64,000 bases of DNA from VFMC01 sp963791635 (GTDB lineage: Bacteria > Actinomycetota > Acidimicrobiia > Acidimicrobiales > Ilumatobacteraceae): the NCBI GenBank assembly GCA_963791635.1, contig CAWBTC010000018.1:1-64000 (forward strand). Reading direction: 5' to 3'. Positions within the stretch are counted from its first letter, which is position 1. Each line of letters opens with the position of its first letter. Below the pieces are notes generated by a model that had not been told where the DNA came from, ran no database searches, and saw only the letters and a list, made by a program, of their open reading frames with translations. Shown piece by piece: positions 27,096 to 33,660 of this stretch. The translations under genes were made by a program, and so were the position numbers.

Positions 27096-27635
27096 GTGGC
27101 ATTGAGCTATCCGGATCCTCTGTTGAGCGACGAAGCGCTCAGCCTCCGACCGTGGTCGTTCGATGACCTCGACTGCGTTCGCGAGGCCGGCACCGATCCC
27201 TCGATCCCGCCCGGCACGACGGTTCCTTCAAGCTGGACCATCGATGCTGGACGGGCATTCATCGATCGCCAGTGGAAACGCATCGAGTCGGGTGAGGGCG
27301 TCAGCCTCGCTATCCATTCGCTCGACCTCGATCGAGCGGTCGGCCTCGTGTCGATGATGCTGCGGCCGCAGCCCGGTGTCATCGGCCTCGGGTACTGGGT
27401 CGTCCCGAGCGCACGACAGCGCGGGTTCGCTCGTCGAGCAGTGATGCTGGCCGGCGGATGGGCGATCGGATCGGGCGGGTTCGCTCGAATCGAGGCCTGG
27501 GTCGAACCGAACAACGAGCCGTCGCAGTCGGTCCTGCACGCTGCGGGATTCGACCTCGAAGGGCGTCTCCGGTCCTTCCTCACGATCGGTGATTCGAGAT
27601 CGGATGCCCTCGTGTACGCCCGAATCGCCAGTTGA
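27096..27635 (+). CDS. GNAT acetyltransferase, RimJ/RimL-like
   Basis: 179 residues, intact from the GTG at 27096. LSDEALSLRPWSFDDLDCV opens the fold, IGLGYWVVPSARQRGFARRAVMLAGGWAI is the acetyl-CoA-binding R/Q-x-x-G-x-A motif region, and NEPSQSVLHAAGFDLEGRLRSF is the conserved N-x-x-S-x-x-V/L-x-x-x-G-F-x-x-E-G end of the ribosomal-protein acetyltransferase subgroup. Substrate unknown. Confidence 0.88.
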   Translation: MALSYPDPLLSDEALSLRPWSFDDLDCVREAGTDPSIPPGTTVPSSWTIDAGRAFIDRQWKRIESGEGVSLAIHSLDLDRAVGLVSMMLRPQPGVIGLGYWVVPSARQRGFARRAVMLAGGWAIGSGGFARIEAWVEPNNEPSQSVLHAAGFDLEGRLRSFLTIGDSRSDALVYARIAS

Positions 27636-27738
27636 GACAGCTGACCCATACCGCCGGTGTGCCGGCGCCGTTGTTATGCGCTCTCCGGATCGTCCGGCGA
27701 TGCCGAGCAGTACGGCAGTTCGGCGCTAGCAGCTCTCT

Positions 27739-28727
27739 TCAGGGAGATTCGGTCTCGAGGTCGGCCCACTCCTGGGGCGTCGCTTGGCGGATTTGCGTCA
27801 TGAACTCGGCTGTGTGCCGGGCGACATCGTTCCAACTGAGCGGGGCTTCGACCTGTGCCGGTGAGGACGAGAACCCGGTCGTCGGCGCCCGGCAGATCGC
27901 GTGCGGCGAGGACATGTTCCTCAGGGTGGTCGATGATGAAGGCGGCGACGGCGACGAGGTAGCGCTCGAACACATTGACCGTGACGGTCGACCCGTTGTC
28001 GAGTCGGCAACTCGACGCCGCTCGCCTCGGGTTCACGATGTTCCCATTGGTCTCATCGACCACGGCGACGCCGAACGGGTTGCCAGCCTGGACGTCGAAG
28101 CCGGGCACGTTCGAGTCCGCGGGTCGCTGGATCAGCGATCGTGCGAGTGCCAGTGCCTCGTCTCGTGTGAAGCCTTGGCTGCGCAGGAACGCTTCACTGC
28201 CGTCGGCGAGACGCCACGTGATCCCGCCCGAGTCGGCACCGTCGACCCAGTCCACGCGCGCCGCGCTCCCGTTGATGTCGACATCGCTCGTGAAGTCGGC
28301 GGGAAGTTCGTAGTCGGCGACGAAGCGTTCCACGAGCAGGAACGGCTGCGTCAGCGAGTCCGTCTGACGGGCGATGAACTGGGCGGCGATCGGCTGTGAG
28401 CTGACCCGCTCCAGCGGAGGGTCGACCTGCATCCCCCCAGCGACCATCCGCGCCCAGGTGGGCGTGCAGAGATCACTGTCGAGGATCGGCTGCGTCACCC
28501 CGGCAAGGTCGACCGGCGGCGAAGCTGGCGGTGGACGTCGTCGTAGGAGTCGTCGCCGGGTTCGTCGTCACCGTGGTGTAGTCCGTCGCGGACGCCGTTG
28601 AGGGTGTGGTGAGGGTCGGGGCCGCAACGACGGTCGAGATGGGCGTGACGGCGTCCTGCCCACCACAGCCGACTACGAGCACCACCATGGCCAAGAGACC
28701 GCTGGCTCCTACGCGTAGACCGGCCAC
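27739..28727 (-). CDS. Secreted lipoprotein of unknown function (two frameshifts)
   Basis: From the ATG at 28727: MAGLRVGASGLLAMVVLVVGCGG, a lipoprotein signal peptide with lipobox VVGC, then a Thr/Ser/Pro-rich linker (about 50 residues). An indel near 28,510 leads to SDLCTPTWARMVAGGMQVDPP, a domain with QSLTQPFLLVERFVADYELPADF and ERYLVAVAAFIIDHPEEHV. A second indel near 27,860 leads to SWNDVARHTAEFMTQIRQATPQEWADLE and the stop at 27,739. No family recognised; probably an anchored extracytoplasmic protein. Confidence 0.6.
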
Positions 28728-28798
28728 CAGCCCAGATTGCCCGGTGAGGACGCTTCACGCAAGCGGTCATCCCGAGCAGGGCTGCAGATCTGCCGTAG

Positions 28799-29215
28799 CT
28801 ATGCCCTCGCATTCAGGAAGGGATCGCGAGGTCCACGCATGCCCTTCACGTGGCACTTGCCGGAAGCCACGCGCACGGATTCGCTGGTCGCGGTTCGCCC
28901 GTTATGAGAGACGCGCACGATGTACGTGCCAGGGCGCTCCCATGGGCCCGAGTACGAACATCCTGACGCTTCCAGGATGAACTCCTCCGACCCATCGATC
29001 GCAACGACGTCGGCGTCGCAGATCGGGGTGCCCGTCGAGTCGGTGACGCCGACAGTCAGCGCCGCAGTCCCGTAGTCATCGCACGATGTGACGCACGAGG
29101 ACACGAGCACCGTGCTCGCGAGCATTGGCAGCAAGTAGAGACAGGTCGCGGACCCCCGGAGCTTCGCCACAGGCGCAGCCTCTCGCATCCCCGGCTTCCA
29201 TGTCGACCAGGCCAA
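28799..29215 (-). CDS. Small lipoprotein with carboxypeptidase-regulatory-like beta domain
   Basis: The signal peptide YLLPMLASTVLVSSC ends in a lipobox Cys followed by VTSCDDYGTAALTVGVTDSTGTPICDADVVAIDG, then YIVRVSHNGRTATSESVRV. The VTDSTGTPICDADV ... GTYIVRVSHNG pattern is that of a carboxypeptidase-regulatory-like/beta-sandwich fold. The first 25 or so residues before the signal are probably not translated; a start near 29,190 or later is likelier. Function unknown. Confidence 0.6.
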   Translation of the reverse strand: MAWSTWKPGMREAAPVAKLRGSATCLYLLPMLASTVLVSSCVTSCDDYGTAALTVGVTDSTGTPICDADVVAIDGSEEFILEASGCSYSGPWERPGTYIVRVSHNGRTATSESVRVASGKCHVKGMRGPRDPFLNARA

Positions 29216-29410
29216 TCAACAGCGTCTTCGCCTGCCGACATCCTGAGGTAGCGCTAAATGCCCGGTCGGGACGCATTACGCAAGAGCGCCTGCCGAGCAG
29301 ATCAAACTCATCTGCACTGCCACCTATCGCCGGTTGTGTTGGGTGGGGATGCCCCATCGCATGGTTCCGCCTGCACCCTTTCGAGTGGCGTAGGTCGGAT
29401 GATATGAGCC

Positions 29411-29439
29411 TTGACTCATAATGAGTGATCACTCATACT
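29411..29439 (+). promoter_or_regulatory. Promoter with overlapping operator of the HigBA-type module
   Basis: TTGACT (29411-29416), 17 bp, CATACT (29434-29439) forms a good promoter. It overlaps a perfect 16-bp palindrome ATGAGTGATCACTCAT (29421-29436) and a second mirror half-site ACTCAT before it. A bound antitoxin dimer would block the promoter. Transcription would begin near 29,446, right at a GTG start codon. Confidence 0.65.
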
Positions 29440-29445
29440 GAGCGG

Positions 29446-29802
29446 GTGTGGGAGGTCGAGGTCACCGATGAGTTCGTCGCTTGGTGGTCGACGCTGTCCG
29501 ATGCACAACGAGAGGCCGTGACGGATCGGGTCGACCTGCTCGCAGAACGTGGTCCGGATCTTGGCCGTCCGGTCGTGGACCGGATCCACAGTTCACGACA
29601 TCAGTCGATGAAGGAACTGCGGGCTGCGAAGGGCGGGGCATTGCGCGTGCTGTTCTCGTTCGACCCGCGGCGCCATGCGATCCTGCTGCTCGGCGGCGAC
29701 AAGTCGGGCGAGTGGAACGACTGGTACGGGTGGGCAGTCCCGCTCGCCGACGACCTGTATGACGAGTACCTGAGGGAACTCGACGAGGAAGGATTGATCT
29801 GA
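29446..29802 (+). CDS. HigB/RelE-type toxin (Gp49-like)
   Basis: About 118 residues, intact. VWEVEVTDEFVAWWSTLSDAQREAV is the family N-terminus; RHQSMKELRAAKGGALRVLFSFDPRRHAILLLGGDKSG contains the conserved MKELR, the R-x-x-F/Y-x-F-D/P strand and the GGDK-G loop of phage-derived Gp49/HigB-like toxins. I choose GTG 29446 because the promoter predicts a leaderless transcript there; an in-frame GTG at 29425 lies inside the operator. Overlaps the antitoxin start by one base. Known relatives cleave ribosome-bound mRNA. Confidence 0.85.
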   Translation: MWEVEVTDEFVAWWSTLSDAQREAVTDRVDLLAERGPDLGRPVVDRIHSSRHQSMKELRAAKGGALRVLFSFDPRRHAILLLGGDKSGEWNDWYGWAVPLADDLYDEYLRELDEEGLI

Positions 29803-30131
29803 TGGCACGAACCAAGTTCTCTCAACTCCGTGACGCGGTGGTCGCCGAGCCCGGCGCGCCAGAGCGACTCGCGGGCCTCCGCGCTGAGACCCTCGAGGAG
29901 ATCCGGCTGTACGAGCTTCGTCATGGTGAGGCGATCAGCCAGGCCGAACTCGCCGGCCGGCTCGACGTCACCCAAGGTGCGATCTCCAAGCTCGAGCACT
30001 CCGACGACGTCCGCGTGTCGACACTGCGCCAGTACCTCGACGCGCTCGGCGCGCGCCTCGAACTCGTCGCTGTGTTCGACGACGAAGACCGCCGGGTGCC
30101 GATCCATCTCGGACGGGATGACGCCGCCTGA
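29802..30131 (+). CDS. XRE-family antitoxin, HigA type
   Basis: 109 residues, intact. EAISQAELAGRLDVTQGAISKLEHSDDVRVSTLRQYLDALG is a complete helix-turn-helix of the XRE family (about residues 46-88). A following strand segment (RLELVAVFDDEDRRVPIHL) is typical of HigA-like antitoxins paired with Gp49-type toxins. It starts at the last base of the toxin stop and probably binds the palindrome upstream of the toxin. Confidence 0.87.
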   Translation: MARTKFSQLRDAVVAEPGAPERLAGLRAETLEEIRLYELRHGEAISQAELAGRLDVTQGAISKLEHSDDVRVSTLRQYLDALGARLELVAVFDDEDRRVPIHLGRDDAA

Positions 30132-30268
30132 GGAAGCCGTCTGATCGCGCCCGTCGCGGTGATCGTCGACCCTGATGGACCAGGCGCCGGGCGCCGCCAC
30201 ACTTTCGCGAAGTTGTCAGGGCGCGGATGCTTGCCAATCTGCTTGCCAATCTACGGAGCGGGATTGGT

Positions 30269-30346
30269 CAACACAGGGCAACACTCGCTGGACGATCGGC
30301 TAGCGTTTGCCCTGCTCAGACAACACGGCACGAGACTCGGCAACAC
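30269..30346 (+). repeat. Four direct CAACAC motifs before the tRNA-Glu fragment
   Basis: CAACAC occurs at 30269, 30279, 30321 and 30341, all in the same orientation, within 78 bp and ending 22 bp before the tRNA-derived core at 30368. The layout resembles arm-type binding sites of tyrosine integrases next to an attachment core. The whole gap from 30,132 to about 30,520 has no gene; it holds this set, the tRNA fragment and a terminator. Confidence 0.5.
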
Positions 30347-30360
30347 TGGACGGACGCTCC

Positions 30361-30410
30361 CGATCACCCTCTCAAGGTGGCGGCACGGGTTCGAATCCCG
30401 TTGGGGCTGC
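30361..30410 (+). repeat. 3' half of a tRNA-Glu(CTC) gene, attachment-site scar
   Basis: TCACC-CTCTCAA-GGTGG forms an anticodon arm with CTC, followed by a variable loop, a T-arm (CGGGTTCGAATCCCG) and the acceptor 3' strand TTGGGGCTGC. The 5' half (acceptor, D-arm) is absent, as expected for an att site left when an element integrates into the 3' half of tRNA-Glu. An integrase C-terminal fragment follows within 120 bp. The same anticodon-arm sequence recurs at 36,481. Confidence 0.68.
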
Positions 30411-30426
30411 AAAGAAATGCCAGGTC

Positions 30427-30450
30427 AGGGCCGCTCTTCGGAGCGGCCCT
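30427..30450 (+). terminator. Intrinsic hairpin with TTCG loop
   Basis: AGGGCCGCTC-TTCG-GAGCGGCCCT: a perfect 10-bp stem with a stable tetraloop, followed by cctgcttctc. It lies 16 bp after the tRNA-Glu 3' end and is probably that tRNA's own terminator. Confidence 0.8.
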
Positions 30451-30529
30451 CCTGCTTCTCAACGGCCCTTGCCAATCTCGTGTCAACCGGCACTTCGTTG
30501 ACACACTTCGTCGGCGACTTCGTCGGCAC

Positions 30530-30709
30530 TTCGTCGCCACTCAGTTGTTCGGTGCGGGTGTCGACGCCCGCACGATCGCCGGCCGCCTCGGCCACCGCAA
30601 CGCGGCGACCACGCTGAACGTGTACGCGCACTTCCTCGCGAGCGTCGACCGCGACGATGCCGACATCATCGGCGGCGTCATCGAGTTCCCCGACTCTGAA
30701 GCCTCGTGA
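30530..30709 (+). pseudogene. Tyrosine integrase, C-terminal fragment
   Basis: RHFVATQLFGAGVDARTIAGRLGHRNAATTLNVYAHFLASVDRDDADIIGG is the end of a phage-type tyrosine recombinase: the second conserved Arg region (H-x-x-R, here RHFVATQL), the LGHRNAATTLNVYAHF box with the His and the nucleophile Tyr. The catalytic domain's first half and the N-terminal domain are missing. Together with the tRNA fragment just before it, this marks one end of an integrated element. Confidence 0.75.
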
Positions 30710-30927
30710 CTCGTCGGATGCCCAACTTCCGGTTGACCTCCATCGAGACCCGTCGGCAGACTCGTGCCATGTGGAACGAGGCGATGGACGACCAGCGAGG
30801 TCAGGGTCAAGAGACCACACGACGGCTGCTCGACCTGATCACGGGCAGGCTCGCGTCAGGCGAGGAGCGGCCCGTCACGAACCAGCTGATCGAGGACCTG
30901 CGGGCTCGCTCGTTCACCGACGAGTGA
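30706..30927 (+). CDS. Small hypothetical protein coupled to the integrase end
   Basis: 73 residues; the GTG at 30706 overlaps the integrase stop (GTGA). Sequence VTRRMPNFRLTSIETRRQTR, then a hydrophilic helical region ending NQLIEDLRARSFTDE. I recognise no family. It could be an element-borne regulator. Intact frame, ordinary codon use; a second start (ATG at 30718) is possible. Confidence 0.42.
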   Translation: MTRRMPNFRLTSIETRRQTRAMWNEAMDDQRGQGQETTRRLLDLITGRLASGEERPVTNQLIEDLRARSFTDE

Positions 30928-31024
30928 CCGCGACGTGACTGCGTCAACTACCGCACCCTGAGGCCGGGTTCCGTCGCACCAACCACCGTTCCACCGCCGC
31001 CCCTCCTTGGCTACGCTGGTCGCC

Positions 31025-31201
31025 ATGGCGCATCGGATCTGGACAGCCGCAGAACTGGAGCAGCTCTCGCCGGCCGAGCAGGACGCGATCTTCGCTGCCG
31101 GGATCGTCCGCGACCTCGCTGACGTGCCACCGGAGTTCCTGGCACGAGTCCGTGCGCGTCTCGAGGATCACATCGCTGGCACCGAGTCGCCGGCCAGGTG
31201 A
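31025..31201 (+). CDS. Small putative antitoxin-like protein
   Basis: 58 residues: MAHRIWTAAELEQLSPAEQD, ending in an acidic/Arg-rich helix (FLARVRARLEDHIAGTESPAR). The ATG lies 6-7 nt after a TACGCT -10 hexamer, fitting a leaderless transcript. It overlaps the next gene as GTGA. The size, the WTAAELEQLSPAEQDAIF start and the coupling to a compact second gene suggest a toxin-antitoxin type module, but I recognise no family. Confidence 0.48.
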   Translation: MAHRIWTAAELEQLSPAEQDAIFAAGIVRDLADVPPEFLARVRARLEDHIAGTESPAR

Positions 31202-31513
31202 CGACCGAGCGGCGCGTCGTTCGCCGCGACCGCGAGGTTCTTCGCAGACCTCGGCCGACAGCTCGATGCCGAGCGTGGGCCGGATGGTCAACCGTCGACC
31301 AACGACTTCCAGGTCTTCGATCTGTTTCGCATCGTCGAGACGTTCGCCACGCAGTTCGACACCCTGCCGGAGCTCATCCCTGGTCGCGCCGACTATCGCA
31401 TGGTCATCGGCGTTGGCGTCATGGTCGCTCGATTCGCAGTGATCGGACAGTTGGCCGCAGATGGTGCCGTCGAACTGGTCCAGCTCGACATCGACACCGG
31501 CCAATCGTGGTGA
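31198..31513 (+). CDS. Putative ParE/RelE-like partner protein (one frameshift)
   Basis: Starts at the GTG overlapping the previous stop; an indel near 31,215 then moves to the frame FAATARFFADLGRQLDAERGPDGQPS, DFQVFDLFRIVETFATQFDTLPELIPGRADYRMVIGVGVMVARFAVIGQLAADGAVELVQLDIDTG. The alternating strand pattern at the end, YRMVIGVGVMVARFAVIG and VELVQLDIDTG, is reminiscent of RelE/ParE-fold toxins, but no catalytic signature is clear. Ends at 31,513, overlapping the excisionase-like start. Confidence 0.42.
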
Positions 31514-31760
31514 TCGCAGCTGGCACTACTGATTCCACAGCCAGTTGGTTCGTCACGAATGGCAACGGCCGCACCACCACGTACGCCCTCGTCGGCCGGT
31601 TCGTGGAGACCGATGGAGCCGAAGGGATTCCAGCTGTCGTCGTCGGTGGCCAGTACCGGGTGCCCCGCACACGCCTCGAGGCGGTGACCGATGGGCCGAT
31701 CTCCTACCCGCCGGCCCAGCGCGAGCCTCGACGGGACGCGATGCGCCGTGACCATCGGTG
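31507..31760 (+). CDS. Excisionase-like helix-turn-helix protein (end uncertain)
   Basis: From a GTG at 31507: the region GRTTTYALVGRFVETDGAEGIPAVVVGGQYRVPRTRLEAVTDGPISYPP matches the MerR-like excisionase domain (helix, then a GEIPAxRVGGxxRVPRxxLE type wing). Such proteins direct integrase towards excision or regulate element genes. The frame runs past any sensible end, so an indel near 31,745 is likely. Presence next to an integrase fragment supports a mobile-element origin. Confidence 0.5.
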
Positions 31761-31997
31761 CCATCGTGGCCCTTGGGGCAGCGATCCCGGAGCTCGCTGT
31801 GAGCGACGACCCCCTGGTCGAGTGGTCGACGAACGCTCTCGGTCGACGTTCGACACGCAGACTTTCAAGCTGGTGTCTGGTTGGTCAGACGTTCCGCAAG
31901 ATGGTCGCCGACGCCTTGTCTTCCGGTGCCGTGGCGCGGTTTCATGCAGCCATTGCATTGCGCCCGGTGGCGCGACAGCTACGGAGAGGCGGAGAAA

Positions 31998-33594
31998 GTG
32001 GCACGGATTGCGGCAGGAAGTGCGGTGCGAGGCGGAACCTGGGGCGGGCGTCCCCGGCAAAGCGCAGCGCGGTTGAGACAATTGGTGGTGGCGGGCTCGC
32101 TGACCGCGATGATGGCTGGCGCTCTGAGCGCTGGTCTGGCCCCGGTGAGTGTGTCAGCCGCGGCGTACGACCCGGCGACGGACGCCTACTCGATGAACTC
32201 GGTGACCGGGCAGACCGGCGTCGAGGCCTGGTGGAACGCCGGGTACACCGGCCAAGGCGTCACCGTCGCGTTGATCGATTCGGGCGTCTCACCGGTCGCT
32301 GGGCTCGACGGCGCCGGAAAGGTCGATCTACGGACCCGATCTCTCGTTCGAGTCGCAGGCTTCGAACCTGCGCAACTACGACACCTTCGGCCACGGCACG
32401 TTCATGGCCGGTCTGATCGCCGGCAAGGACGCTGCGCTCACTGCGCCGTACGCCGCTGCACCGGCATCCGCCTATCGAGGCATCGCCCCGGACGCCAAGA
32501 TCCTGTCGATCAAGGTCGCTTCCGCCGATGGAGCGACCGACGTGTCGCAGGTGATCGCGGCGATCAACTGGGTGATTCAACACCGCAACGACAACGGGAT
32601 GAACATCCGGGTGATCAGCCTGTCGTACGGCACGAACACGACGCAGAAGGCAGGAGTCGACCCCCTGTCGTACGCGGTCGAGCAGGCCTGGAAGAAGGGC
32701 ATCGTCGTCGTGGCGGCCTCGGGCAACTCAGGCTTCCAGAAGGGCGGCGGTGCGCCGGGGCTCGCCAACCCGGCGTACAACCCATACGTCATCGGCGTCG
32801 GCGGCTACGACACGATGGGGACCGCAGCGTTGACCGACGACACGATCGGGCAGCTACTCCGCCAGCGGTTGTGGTGCCACGTGCAAGAAGCCCGACTTCG
32901 TCGCGCCAGGGACGCACATGCAGGGCCTCCGCGTCCCCAACAGCTTCATCGACACGATGTTCCCGAGCGGCCGCATCGATGCTCGGTACTTCCGTGGCAG
33001 CGGAACGTCCCAGGCCGCGGCGGTCACCTCGGGGGCGATCGCGTTGATCCTGCAGAAGTACCCCACGCTCAGTCCCGATCAGGTGAAGCGGTTCATCACC
33101 AGCAATGCGACTCTGGTGTCAGGTGCCACGAGCACATGCCCAGGGCGCCGGCGAGATTGAACATGACCCAGTTGTTGGCGAAGACGCCAGGGACCTATGT
33201 CCAGAAGTTCTCGAACTCGACGGGAAGCGGTTCGCTCGAGCTGTCCCGGGGATCGGATCACCTCACCCAGAACGGCGTGACGCTGACCGGCGAGAAGGAC
33301 ATCTTCGGCAAGCCGTTCAACTCGGTGGCGGTCGCCACAGCGACGGCCAACGGATCGGCGTGGTCGGGTGGAACCTGGAACGGTTCGACGTGGTCCGGTT
33401 CGACGTGGTCCGGTTCGACGTGGTCCGGTTCGACCTGGTCCGGTTCGACCTGGTCCGGTTCGACCTGGTCCGGTTCGACCTGGTCCGGTTCGACCTGGTC
33501 CGGTTCGACCTGGTCCGGTTCGACCTGGTCCGGTTCGACCTGGTCCGGTTCGACCTGGAGCGGGCACAACTGGTCCAGCGGAAGCTGGGACTGA
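31998..33594 (+). CDS. Secreted subtilisin-family serine protease with WSGST-repeat tail (frameshifted)
   Basis: About 530 residues. The GTG at 31998 is preceded by a purine-rich GGAGA and starts a long signal peptide (RQLVVAGSLTAMMAGALSAGLAPVSVSAAA). Catalytic Asp in VALIDSGVSP (about residue 93), His in FGHGTFMAGLIAG (about 132), oxyanion Asn in AASGNSGF and Ser in GSGTSQAAAVTSG (about 336): a complete S8 triad. Indels near 32,330, 32,865 and 33,140. The C-terminal 70 residues are a five-residue repeat (TWSGS) that may bind the cell wall or serve as a flexible spacer. No visible transmembrane anchor after it. Confidence 0.86.
33382..33561 (+). repeat. 15-bp tandem repeat coding for WSGST
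   Basis: Twelve copies of ggttcgac(g/c)tggtcc from 33,382 to 33,561, encoding GSTWS. The first three units have gacgtgg, the rest gacctgg; otherwise identical. They form the tail of the subtilase. Confidence 0.93.
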
Positions 33595-33660
33595 GACCGC
33601 CGGTCAGATTCCCCCACGAACCCACTCATGTGCGGTGGTCGACGTACCGATGAAGTCTTC

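Noticed and set aside
31700..32080. Single long protein joining the excisionase-like region and the subtilase start
   Set aside because: The signal peptide and Shine-Dalgarno at 31,998 define the protease start; the frame in between is not conserved-looking.
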